From positions 1 through 5,025 of the forward strand of contig CALMIW010000739.1 in the NCBI GenBank assembly GCA_937864275.1: 5,025 nucleotides of DNA. Direction: 5' to 3'. Under the pieces are notes generated by a model. It ran no database searches and was not told the DNA's origin. It was given only the letters and a program-made list of their open reading frames with translations. Made by a program: the position numbers and the translations under genes. The DNA comes from an uncultured Dehalococcoidia bacterium. GTDB lineage: Bacteria > Chloroflexota > Dehalococcoidia > Tepidiformales > Tepidiformaceae. Shown piece after piece: positions 1 through 5,025 of the stretch (its first letter is position 1; every line of letters begins with the position of its first letter).

Positions 1-371
1 CCCCGGGCCCACCGAAGGGGTTCGCGACCCCGCGCGGGCACGAGGTGTGCGTCCGGGTTAGGCGGCCAAATGAGGCCCGGCCCCGGCTCCGGGGGGAGGG
101 CGGGCCGCGTCCCCAGGTTCCCCCCGCCGGTGAATCCCAGGTTGGCCTCGCTTTCCACAAGCTCAACCGAGTCCGCGAGAGCCCCATCCGTCAGAAACGA
201 CCGCAGGCGCGCCGCCGAATCATCCTGCGAGCCATTGTCGACGAGCACGATGCGCAGCCCTTCTGGGAAGCCGCCGGCCAGCGAATCGACCGTCGAGATG
301 CAGAGGTCTGCGGTATTCCAGTTGAGCACGACCGCGGTGACGCGTGCCGGGCGTTCGGCAGGCAAGGTCAA
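1..371 (-). CDS. Family 2 glycosyltransferase, N-terminal part (runs off left edge)
   Basis: The frame stays open from a TTG at 371-369 to the window edge, giving 123 codons of an incomplete gene. The N-terminus reads VTAVVLNWNTADL (residues 11-23), then IVLVDNGSQDDS (41-52) and NLGFTGGGNLG (77-87), the hallmark blocks of GT-A fold family 2 glycosyltransferases of the rhamnosyltransferase type. D45 is the expected nucleotide-binding aspartate, and NPDA (105-108) sits where the family's metal-binding DXD-equivalent lies. Such enzymes transfer a sugar from a nucleotide-sugar donor to cell-surface glycans; donor and acceptor cannot be told here. The TTG directly follows the TGA of the TPR gene, so the two are probably co-translated. 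A second in-frame TTG two codons later is an alternative start. The region around residues 88-123 is unusually rich in Pro and Arg and departs from the family pattern although the frame is intact. This may reflect base errors near a contig end. Confidence 0.82.
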   Translation of the reverse strand, partial: MTLPAERPARVTAVVLNWNTADLCISTVDSLAGGFPEGLRIVLVDNGSQDDSAARLRSFLTDGALADSVELVESEANLGFTGGGNLGTRPALPPEPGPGLIWPPNPDAHLVPARGREPLRWAR

Positions 372-1709
372 TCAGCCCGCCGCCGCGCCGGAAGCGTCCG
401 CGTTGATTCGCTCGAGCCAGCGGGCGTCCCTGCCGTTGCCCCGCCGGTCCAGCCGCGCCTCCACCATCGCCCGCGCACGTTCGAGGCGTCCCGCGCGCAC
501 GTTCGCCTCGATGCGCGTTTCCTCGAACACGTCCCTCTGAGCGTGGCTCCCGCCCAGGCGGATGAACTCGCCCTGGAGCGCGTCGAACCGGTCGGCGGCG
601 CGGTCCCAATCGCCCGCCGCGAACGATTCGAAGGCCTCGCCCAGCGCCGGGAGCATAGGCCCGGCGTACACCTTGCCCTGGTCCGTCCGCTCCTTCAGTT
701 CGGCCACGAGCTCCGCGAGCCGTTCGGGCTCGTTCGCGCCGGTCCAGGCGACCATGCAGTGCGCGTCGGCCCAGACCATGCCCGGCCGTGGGAACGCCTT
801 CTTCGCCCACTCGGAGAGTGCCTGCCACGGCAGGTCTGCTGCCTGCTTCTCCGTGAGCGCGCACCGCCAGAGCAGCGAAGCCGCATCGGCCACCGTGCCC
901 AGCGCGGGCGATGTCGACACTTCCGGGCGGATGACGCGGTCGTACAGGTCGATCACCCGGTCGAAGTTGCCCGCCGCAAGTTCGAACAGTGCCAGGTGCC
1001 AGTGGTTGTGGACGTAGAGCTGGTTCACCGGTTCGTAGCCGACGAGCCAGTCGCGCATGAACGCCGCGCCGCCGGTTGCGTCGCCGGTCTCGTACTGGAT
1101 GTGGGCCATCGTGTGCGATGCGTGGCCGTTGCGGTTGTACAGGGCGAGCGACCGCTCGGTCGCGGTCCGCGCCTCTTCGTGGCGGAACAGTTCGTTGTAG
1201 GCGAACGCGATCTGGGAGAGGAACCACCAGTCGTCGCCGTAGGCGCCCTTCAGCGGTTCCAGCAGGGCAAGCTGTTCGTCGTTCCGCTCCAGCCGCCCGC
1301 TGAACCCGATGAGGCCGTACACCCCGCAGGCTTGCGAGAGGACGAATGCGTCGCGCGGGTACTCGGTCACGTGCGCCTTGAGCGCGGCCAGCGCGCCGGC
1401 CGGGTCGCCGCCAATCGCGGTCGAGAACACGGCGACGTGGGCCTGCTCGCGCGGCGTCGCGCCGGGAGCGAGTTCCTGCGCCAGCTTCAACGCCGCCCCG
1501 GCTTCGGCCATCTTCCCGCGGAACTGGAGCATTCGCGCTTCGGCCACGTGGGCGAGTGCGAAGCCGGGGTCCTCTTCCCGCGCCTGGCGGAAGCACGCTT
1601 CCGCTGGCGCTTCGGCTGCAAGGGAATGGTCCAGCCCGCGCGAGTACAGTTCCGCCGCGCGTGCCGAGGAAGTCGTCAATGCCATGCCGTATCGGTCGGT
1701 GAAGCTCAT
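372..1709 (-). CDS. TTC38-like tetratricopeptide repeat protein
   Basis: A 445-residue, all-helical protein without signal peptide or membrane segment, so probably cytoplasmic. TPR-like helix pairs recur: around 34-82 (AEACFRQAREEDPGFALAHV onward), 104-135, 164-192, 238-262 and 355-385. It resembles the TTC38/StaR-like family found in bacteria, plants and animals: the stretch HNHWHLALFELAAGNFD (234-250) followed by VIDLYD, and GGSHAQRDVFEE (386-397), match the family's characteristic segments, and the length suits it. The biochemical role of the family is not established; TPRs usually mediate protein-protein contacts. The start is supported by a GGAGG five bases before the ATG. The stop abuts the TTG of the glycosyltransferase, suggesting a two-gene unit. 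An 87-bp gap separates it from radC upstream. The family call is from remembered motifs, not a search. Confidence 0.87.
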   Translation of the reverse strand: MSFTDRYGMALTTSSARAAELYSRGLDHSLAAEAPAEACFRQAREEDPGFALAHVAEARMLQFRGKMAEAGAALKLAQELAPGATPREQAHVAVFSTAIGGDPAGALAALKAHVTEYPRDAFVLSQACGVYGLIGFSGRLERNDEQLALLEPLKGAYGDDWWFLSQIAFAYNELFRHEEARTATERSLALYNRNGHASHTMAHIQYETGDATGGAAFMRDWLVGYEPVNQLYVHNHWHLALFELAAGNFDRVIDLYDRVIRPEVSTSPALGTVADAASLLWRCALTEKQAADLPWQALSEWAKKAFPRPGMVWADAHCMVAWTGANEPERLAELVAELKERTDQGKVYAGPMLPALGEAFESFAAGDWDRAADRFDALQGEFIRLGGSHAQRDVFEETRIEANVRAGRLERARAMVEARLDRRGNGRDARWLERINADASGAAAG

Positions 1710-1714
1710 GGGTG

Positions 1715-1719
1715 CCTCC
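1715..1719 (-). promoter_or_regulatory. Ribosome binding site of the TPR protein gene
   Basis: GGAGG on the minus strand, five bases before the ATG at 1709. It fixes the start of the TPR gene. It contrasts with clpS, radC and the LysM gene, which have no recognisable Shine-Dalgarno sequence. Confidence 0.7.
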
Positions 1720-1728
1720 GGTTTCCGC

Positions 1729-1734
1729 AGTCTA
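1729..1734 (-). promoter_or_regulatory. Possible -10 box before the TPR gene
   Basis: TAGACT on the minus strand matches TANNNT and lies 19 bases before the ATG, which would leave a short 5' leader containing the GGAGG. It sits in the 87-bp gap after radC. No convincing -35 hexamer is seen, so this is weak evidence for a separate promoter. Confidence 0.3.
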
Positions 1735-1796
1735 CCTATGCTGCCCGAAGGCCGCGAAACGGCGTTCGAACCACGTCACAGAGCACCCCGGCCGGT

Positions 1797-2507
1797 TCAG
1801 GCGAACGCCATCCGCTCCCGTTTCATGCTCACCCAGCTGTTCGTACCGATCACCACATGGTCTTCCACCACCAGGTCGAGGATCTTCCCCGCCGCGATGA
1901 ACGCCTTCGTCGTCGAGACATCCTGCGGGCTCGGCCGCGGGTCCCCGGAGGGATGGTTGTGCACCAGGATGACCGAGGGCGCGTCGAGGATGATCGCTTC
2001 GCGGAAGACCTCCGCCGGCCGCAACCCGATGACATTCGCCGACCCGGTCACCACCGGGTTCAACCCGCCCAGCAGCCGCCCGCGCGTATCCAGCGCCAGG
2101 CAGTACAGCTCCTCCCTCCGCGCTCCGATGAGGCGCGGGCCGAGAAGGGCGTAGACGCGTTCGGGCGTGCGGATGTCCGGGCGTTCGGCCGGGCTCAAGG
2201 CCTGCGCGCGCTTGCCGAGTTCGATCGCCGCCGAGACCTGGGCTGCCTTCGCCGGGCCCAGCCCTTTCGCCCGCTGCAACGCTTTCGGTCCGGCGCGCAG
2301 CAGCCCGTCCATCCCGCCGAACGATTCGATCAGCCCGCGGGCCATGTCCACCACGTTCTCGCCGGCCATGCCGGAGCGCAGGATGATCGCCAGCAGCTCG
2401 GCGTCGCTCAGCGTTTCGGCGCCGTGTTCGAGCAGCCGCTCGCGTGGGCGCTCGTCGCCCGCCCAATCGCGGATCGAACGGTAGGCGCGGGCTTCGGATT
2501 CGGGCAT
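1797..2507 (-). CDS. radC: RadC family JAB-domain protein (UPF0758)
   Basis: A complete 236-residue protein of normal family length. The N-terminal part holds the RERLLEHGAETLSDAELLAIILRSG-type opening (22-46) and a helix-hairpin-helix DNA-binding element around 77-98 (ALQRAKGLGPAKAAQVSAAI). The C-terminal JAB1/MPN domain carries the metal-site pattern H183-x-H185-x7-S193-x2-D196 within HNHPSGDPRPSPQD. The family was once linked to DNA repair, but that role in E. coli was not upheld. Conservation of the metal ligands suggests a Zn-dependent hydrolase or nuclease-like activity, still unproven. The ATG at 2507 is chosen because it begins the conserved N-terminus (SIRDWAGDERPRERLL). The frame is open further upstream, but that part overlaps the preceding membrane protein gene. 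There is no Shine-Dalgarno sequence; a TAGAAT box eight bases before the ATG suggests a leaderless mRNA. Confidence 0.95.
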   Translation of the reverse strand: MPESEARAYRSIRDWAGDERPRERLLEHGAETLSDAELLAIILRSGMAGENVVDMARGLIESFGGMDGLLRAGPKALQRAKGLGPAKAAQVSAAIELGKRAQALSPAERPDIRTPERVYALLGPRLIGARREELYCLALDTRGRLLGGLNPVVTGSANVIGLRPAEVFREAIILDAPSVILVHNHPSGDPRPSPQDVSTTKAFIAAGKILDLVVEDHVVIGTNSWVSMKRERMAFA

Positions 2508-2515
2508 CGCGCGGC

Positions 2516-2521
2516 ATTCTA
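2516..2521 (-). promoter_or_regulatory. Putative -10 box for leaderless radC transcript
   Basis: TAGAAT on the minus strand, five of six matches to TATAAT, in the 47-bp gap between the membrane protein gene and radC and ending eight bases before the radC ATG. At that spacing transcription would begin at or next to the ATG. The upstream region is a GCG-rich tract with no clear -35 element. Confidence 0.45.
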
Positions 2522-2554
2522 GCGGTTCGCCGCGCCGCCGCCGCCAGGGTGCTG

Positions 2555-3049
2555 TCACTCGGCGGGGAGGGCCGCTTCTGCTTCCTGTTTCGGCGCTTCC
2601 TTCTTTTCCACCCACACGAGCACCGCGCTCTTCGGGTAATAGGAGGCCTCGATGTAGTCGCCTTCCTTGATGCCGTCGAGCACTATCTGGTCGCCGCGCA
2701 GGATCTGCTTCCCCAGCCGGATGTAATGCGTCTTGATCACGAACGAGTCGCTCCGCGCCCAGCGCCGCGTCACCCGCCCTTCGGCCGTCACCGGCTTGCT
2801 CAGGTAGTCCCGCAGCGAACCGATGGCCTGGAATCCGAACAACAGCGAGAGGATCCCCAGCACGATCACGAGGAACCATGTCCCGCCGTGGTCGCCGCCC
2901 ATGAACGCGCGGTCGAACCCGAAGAAGAGCAGCGCGCCGAACACGAGGAGAAACGGCGGGCCCCAGATCAGCGTCGAACGCAGCAGCTTCCCGCGTACTC
3001 CGGCGTGGTAGCGCTCCTTCGCGAGGATCGGGTCGTCATGCCAGTTCAT
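2555..3049 (-). CDS. Small two-helix membrane protein with soluble C-terminal domain, function unknown
   Basis: A 164-residue protein I do not recognise as a named family. A charged N-terminal stretch (1-24) is followed by two hydrophobic helices, about 27-45 (IWGPPFLLVFGALLFFGF) and 58-77 (WFLVIVLGILSLLFGFQAIG), joined by a short Gly/Asp-rich loop. Residues 86-150 look like a small beta-rich domain (alternating hydrophobics in EGRVTRRW, SFVIKTHYI, DQIVLDGIKEGDYIEASYYP, AVLVWVEKKE), after which the tail is Glu/Ala/Lys-rich. The layout recalls small membrane proteins with an OB-like or NfeD-like C-terminal barrel, but this is only a shape comparison. The ATG overlaps the TGA of the LysM gene as ATGA, so the two proteins are probably made together and may act together at the membrane. 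The frame is open upstream of this ATG, but that part is antisense or shifted relative to the LysM gene. Confidence 0.85.
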   Translation of the reverse strand: MNWHDDPILAKERYHAGVRGKLLRSTLIWGPPFLLVFGALLFFGFDRAFMGGDHGGTWFLVIVLGILSLLFGFQAIGSLRDYLSKPVTAEGRVTRRWARSDSFVIKTHYIRLGKQILRGDQIVLDGIKEGDYIEASYYPKSAVLVWVEKKEAPKQEAEAALPAE

Positions 3050-3606
3050 GGGATGCGGATCTCGGTGCCAACTGCGATGGTATCCGGGTTCAGCCCCGGG
3101 TTCGCGGCAACGATATCGGCCACCGAGACTCCGTACGAGGCCGCCACCGCGGAGAGCGTGTCGCCGGCTTTCATCACATACGTCCGCCCGGCCGCCGTCG
3201 GGCTCGCCGCGACCGAGGCTGTCGAACCGGGCACCGTTGGCGTCGGTGTCGTGGGCACCTGCGTGCCCGGTCGCGGTGTCGCCTGGGTGGCGCCCCCTTG
3301 CAGGGTCGGCGTCGCCGTCGTCGTCACCGCGGCCGTGCTCGTCGGCAGGTCGCGCACAAGGTTCGTGTCGCTCTTGCTTTCCGGCGGACGCACCAGCAGG
3401 AAGATGACGACGAGCGTGGCGATGGCCAGCGCGAGGATCGACCCGCGATACACCGCCTGGCTGGGCGCCGCCGATTCGGGAGACATGCACCGCAGGCACA
3501 CGTCTTCGCCGTGCTCGCTGCAGTACAGCCGCCCGCACGTCGGACATTCCGCCTCGGCCGGGTTGTCACAGTAGTGACAGCTGGGGATCTGCTGGTCGTC
3601 TGCCAT
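3046..3606 (-). CDS. Membrane-anchored protein with N-terminal B-box-like zinc module and C-terminal LysM domain
   Basis: A 186-residue protein with four visible parts. Residues 10-40 hold eight potential zinc ligands, C10-x2-C13-x7-C21-x2-C24-x4-C29-x2-H32-x4-C37-x2-C40, the spacing of a B-box or cross-brace finger binding two Zn ions. Residues 56-72 (SILALAIATLVVIFLLV) form one membrane helix. Residues 80-140 are a Thr/Pro/Ala-rich, probably extended and possibly wall-spanning linker. Residues 142-186 are a LysM domain (TYVMKAGDTLSAVAASYGVSVADIVAANPGL...IRIP), which in other proteins binds peptidoglycan or chitin GlcNAc. The likely topology is zinc module in the cytoplasm and LysM outside. 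The ATG at 3606 is chosen; an in-frame TTG at 3615 would add three residues, but a TACCCT box lies directly against it, which argues for the ATG and a leaderless start. The stop overlaps the next gene by 4 bp. Confidence 0.88.
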   Translation of the reverse strand: MADDQQIPSCHYCDNPAEAECPTCGRLYCSEHGEDVCLRCMSPESAAPSQAVYRGSILALAIATLVVIFLLVRPPESKSDTNLVRDLPTSTAAVTTTATPTLQGGATQATPRPGTQVPTTPTPTVPGSTASVAASPTAAGRTYVMKAGDTLSAVAASYGVSVADIVAANPGLNPDTIAVGTEIRIP

Positions 3607-3615
3607 CCAGAGCAA

Positions 3616-3621
3616 AGGGTA
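3616..3621 (-). promoter_or_regulatory. Putative -10 box for leaderless LysM-gene transcript
   Basis: TACCCT on the minus strand, ending nine bases before the ATG at 3606, within the roughly 50-bp gap after clpS. It is identical to the box before clpS, including the preceding G (GTACCCT). No Shine-Dalgarno sequence or clear -35 element is present. Confidence 0.4.
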
Positions 3622-3655
3622 CGCGGAACAGTGGAAGGCGAAAGATAAACCCGCC

Positions 3656-3949
3656 TTACGCGGGCTCGATTGTCGCCGTCAGCCCGCACGACTCCAGGCC
3701 GTCCCGGTAGTGCTCCGCCGCTTCCTTTGGGCATTCGATGACGGTCGCCTGGCCGTGGTGGTGTGCCGTGAACATGATCTCCGCGGCATCTTCGAACCCC
3801 AGCGACGGAACGCACCGCATCAGGCTCAGCACCACGTGCTCCATCGAATTGTGGTCGTCGTTGTGGAGGATCACCCGGTAGGGCGGCAGCAGCCGGCGCA
3901 GCGTTTCCTCGTCGAAGACGGTTCCCGGGAGTGTGGGCGCCTGGCTCAT
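3656..3949 (-). CDS. clpS: ATP-dependent Clp protease adaptor ClpS
   Basis: A 97-residue protein of typical ClpS length. ClpS binds substrates with destabilising N-terminal residues and hands them to the ClpA or ClpC unfoldase in the cytoplasm. A flexible N-terminal arm (1-22) precedes the core. The core has PPYRVILHNDDHNSMEHVV (22-40), with the N30-D31-D32 motif whose N and first D contact the degron amino group, and M36 at the pocket gate position. AHHHG (62-66) supplies the conserved histidine (H63 by alignment with HxxG). The usual NDDYTPMEFV is NDDHNSMEHV here, as in several non-proteobacterial ClpS. The C-terminus (ESCGLTATIEP) is the usual last strand. No clpA or clpC lies in the window. 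The ATG at 3949 begins the family N-terminus; longer readings into the intergenic region have no support. There is no Shine-Dalgarno sequence; TACCCT lies seven bases upstream. Confidence 0.95.
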   Translation of the reverse strand: MSQAPTLPGTVFDEETLRRLLPPYRVILHNDDHNSMEHVVLSLMRCVPSLGFEDAAEIMFTAHHHGQATVIECPKEAAEHYRDGLESCGLTATIEPA

Positions 3950-3951
3950 GT

Positions 3952-3998
3952 CCAACAGGGTACCGCGCCCGTCGGTGAGCGATCGAAGACCCTGTTGG
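3952..3998. repeat. 10-bp perfect inverted repeat over the clpS promoter, possible operator
   Basis: CCAACAGGGT at 3952-3961 is the exact reverse complement of ACCCTGTTGG at 3989-3998, with 27 bases between. The arm centres are 37 bp apart, roughly three and a half helical turns. The left arm covers the clpS -10 box and the right arm lies upstream. A third partial copy, CCAACAG, occurs at 4052-4058 in the 5' region of the divergent gene. The position suggests a regulator site for one or both genes. An RNA hairpin is less likely, since a leaderless clpS mRNA would not include it and the plus-strand promoter candidate lies beyond it. Confidence 0.5.
3957..3962 (-). promoter_or_regulatory. Putative -10 box for leaderless clpS transcript
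   Basis: TACCCT on the minus strand ends seven bases before the clpS ATG, the spacing expected when transcription starts at the first codon. Five of its six bases lie inside the left arm of a perfect inverted repeat. A TTCGAT hexamer 19 bases upstream is a poor -35 candidate. Confidence 0.45.
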
Positions 3999-4015
3999 GA
4001 CGCACGCCGATCGGG

Positions 4016-4021
4016 TAAGGT
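4016..4021 (+). promoter_or_regulatory. Possible -10 box for the divergent 107-residue protein gene
   Basis: TAAGGT matches TANNNT. A TTGGGA at 3995-4000, partly within the right arm of the inverted repeat, could be a -35 element but at a short 15-bp spacing. It would give a 5' leader of about 55 bases before the ATG at 4083. This is weak evidence. Confidence 0.3.
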
Positions 4022-4082
4022 ACGCGCCGCCGCGATTCTTCGGGGATTTCCCCAACAGACACGCCCCAACCCGGGGCACACC

Positions 4083-4406
4083 ATGCAGGCTGCCATGCAC
4101 GAGAGCCACGGCACTCGCACCGACGACCCCTACGCGCTGCCGAACGATCCGGTCACGCGCCGCATGGCCATCAGTGCCCTCGCCTACCGTGCCATCGCCC
4201 AGAAGCGGGAAGTCCAACTGAACGACGTGCTGGGAGACGACGGCGCCGAGCTCCTCTCCGACCTGATGGCCACCGTCACCAACGAAACCACCACCCAGCT
4301 CATGCTCACCGAGCGCCTGTTGCAAGCCGGCTGGGCCTGGGAACGGATCCTCGCCGCCGTCTGGTACAACGAGGAATTCCTGCGTTCCGCTGCCGTCAGC
4401 GAGTAG
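4083..4406 (+). CDS. Hypothetical small helical protein, divergent from clpS
   Basis: A 107-residue protein that I do not recognise. After a polar N-terminus (1-24) it appears wholly helical: about 25-41 (TRRMAISALAYRAIAQK), 45-66 (QLNDVLGDDGAELLSDLMATV), 68-83 and 86-103 (WERILAAVWYNEEFLRSA). There are no cysteines, no signal peptide and no membrane segment, so it is probably cytoplasmic. The helices are amphipathic, with tryptophans in the last one (W84, W86, W94), which could form an interaction surface. The start is uncertain: the ATG at 4083 has only a weak GGGGC upstream, and an in-frame ATG at 4095 would shorten it by four residues. It reads away from clpS across a shared 133-bp region containing the inverted repeat, so the two may be co-regulated. 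Nothing visible gives a function. Confidence 0.75.
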   Translation: MQAAMHESHGTRTDDPYALPNDPVTRRMAISALAYRAIAQKREVQLNDVLGDDGAELLSDLMATVTNETTTQLMLTERLLQAGWAWERILAAVWYNEEFLRSAAVSE

Positions 4407-4466
4407 CTGTCACAAGCGCGGCACCTCAGTCGTCTTCTCTCTAACGCGCCCATAGAGGCCGAGGCA

Positions 4467-4472
4467 GAGAGG
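4467..4472 (+). promoter_or_regulatory. Ribosome binding site of the FAD-dependent oxidoreductase gene
   Basis: GAGAGG seven bases before the GTG at 4480. It decides this GTG as the start, since there is no in-frame ATG before the dinucleotide-binding fold. Confidence 0.6.
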
Positions 4473-4479
4473 CACCAAC

Positions 4480-5025
4480 GTGACCAACACAACCGGAAAG
4501 CACATCGCAATCGTCGGCGGCGGACTCGCCGGGCTGGCTACGGCCGCCTACCTGGCCCGCTCCGGGAACCGCGTCACCCTCTTCGAACGCAGCGAGACGC
4601 TCGGGGGCCGCGCGGGCACGGTCGAACATCACGGCTACCTCCACAATCACGGGCCGCATGCCCTCTACCGCGGCGGCGCCGGCATCGAAGTCCTGGCCGA
4701 GCTCGGGGTCAGCTACCACGGCCAGGCGCCCAGCCTTCGCGGCGTGGCGACTCGCAACGGCCGCGTCTTCACCCTCCCGGTTGGCGGCCGCTCGCTGCTC
4801 ACGACCCGGCTCTTTGGCGTCCGTGCCCGCGTCGAAGCCGGCCGCCAGCTCCTCGCCCTCCGCAAGGTCGATCCGTCCGACTCCCGGACCGTCCGCGAAT
4901 GGCTCGACACCGAGTTCGTCGAGCCCGCCGCCCGCGACTACGTCGAGGCGCTCATCCGGCTGGCGACGTATGCGAACGCGCCCGCTGTCACCTCACTCGC
5001 CGATGCGGCCCGCCAGCTGAACGGC
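4480..5025 (+). CDS. FAD-dependent oxidoreductase, phytoene desaturase / protoporphyrinogen oxidase-like (N-terminal part, runs off right edge)
   Basis: The frame runs from a GTG start to the window end, giving 182 codons of a protein whose relatives are usually 400-500 residues. The N-terminus is a classic FAD-binding Rossmann fold: IAIVGGGLAGLATAAYLARSG (9-29) with G13-x-G15-x2-G18, then E36 at the end of the second strand in VTLFERSETLGGRAGT (32-47), including the GGRA motif typical of phytoene desaturases and flavin amine oxidases. HNHGPHALY (55-63) follows, as in desaturase-like oxidoreductases that position the flavin. The substrate-binding middle (65-182) is partly present. Possible roles include carotenoid desaturation or saturation, or protoporphyrinogen or lipid oxidation; the sequence here cannot choose. 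It follows the 107-residue gene on the same strand after 73 bp. The frame assignment is secure and the substrate unknown. Confidence 0.9.
   Translation, partial: MTNTTGKHIAIVGGGLAGLATAAYLARSGNRVTLFERSETLGGRAGTVEHHGYLHNHGPHALYRGGAGIEVLAELGVSYHGQAPSLRGVATRNGRVFTLPVGGRSLLTTRLFGVRARVEAGRQLLALRKVDPSDSRTVREWLDTEFVEPAARDYVEALIRLATYANAPAVTSLADAARQLNG

Noticed and set aside
220..1596. 458-codon minus-strand frame
   Set aside because: It overlaps the TPR gene in another frame on the same strand and has an Arg/Gly-rich composition typical of a shifted reading of GC-rich coding sequence.
1747..1762. Short GC hairpin in the gap between radC and the TPR gene as a terminator
   Set aside because: The stem is only about four pairs (GCCG/CGGC) and no T tract follows, so there is no real terminator signal.
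45..2522. Open reading frame of 825 codons on the plus strand
   Set aside because: It lies antisense to the glycosyltransferase, TPR and radC genes, which have clear family motifs. Long stop-free antisense frames are expected in GC-rich genes, and its translation is Arg/Pro/Gly/Val-rich with no recognisable domain.
2508..2879. N-terminal extension of radC up to 2879
   Set aside because: The extension overlaps the membrane protein gene in another frame; RadC proteins begin near the chosen ATG, and the added part shows no domain.
2555..3547. 330-codon reading of the membrane protein frame
   Set aside because: The part upstream of 3049 is a shifted reading of the LysM gene; the ATG overlapping the LysM stop is the natural start.
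3952..3998. The inverted repeat as a transcription terminator
   Set aside because: There is a 27-base loop, no T tract on either side and no gene ending here; the site lies between divergent starts.
3950..4120. N-terminal extension of clpS across the divergent region
   Set aside because: ClpS normally has about 100 residues and the conserved core starts just after the ATG at 3949. The extension crosses the promoter region and overlaps the start of the opposite gene.
3324..4325. 333-codon minus-strand frame across clpS and the divergent region
   Set aside because: It is a shifted frame of clpS and of the LysM gene and antisense to the 107-residue gene, with no domain.
4407..4479. Possible promoter in the 73-bp gap before the oxidoreductase gene
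   Set aside because: I looked for TANNNT with a spaced -35 element and found only poor matches; read-through from the upstream gene is as likely.

Overview
The window is very GC-rich, gene-dense bacterial chromosome: eight protein-coding genes, six on the minus strand and two on the plus strand, separated by one divergent intergenic region at about 3950-4082. Codons are strongly G/C-ending. Several minus-strand genes lack a Shine-Dalgarno sequence but carry a TANNNT box 7-9 nt before the ATG, which suggests leaderless transcripts. Together with the gene content (ClpS of the NDDHN type, a zinc-finger/LysM protein, a TTC38-like TPR protein) this fits a high-GC lineage such as Chloroflexota, or less likely Actinomycetota or Deinococcota. 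The assignment is inference. No RNA genes, insertion sequences, CRISPR arrays, phage genes or terminators were recognised.

The minus-strand genes, in transcription order (right to left), are: clpS (N-degron adaptor of the Clp protease); a membrane-anchored protein with an N-terminal double-zinc B-box-like module and a C-terminal LysM domain; a two-helix membrane protein overlapping it by 4 bp (ATGA); radC (HhH plus JAB/MPN domain); a TTC38-like tetratricopeptide protein; and, directly abutting it, the N-terminal part of a family 2 glycosyltransferase that runs off the left edge. Putative promoter boxes before clpS, the LysM gene, radC and the TPR gene suggest several short transcription units rather than one long operon. 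The LysM/membrane protein pair and the TPR/glycosyltransferase pair look translationally coupled.

The plus-strand genes are a 107-residue helical protein of unknown function, transcribed divergently from clpS, and the N-terminal 182 residues of an FAD-dependent phytoene desaturase/protoporphyrinogen oxidase-like oxidoreductase that runs off the right edge.

Most of the window is ordinary housekeeping and conserved hypothetical sequence. I see no convincing new multi-gene system. The points most worth a second look are the repeated leaderless promoter layout, a 10-bp perfect inverted repeat over the clpS promoter, and the zinc-finger/LysM architecture coupled to a small membrane protein. The gene-free stretches are all short (at most about 133 bp).
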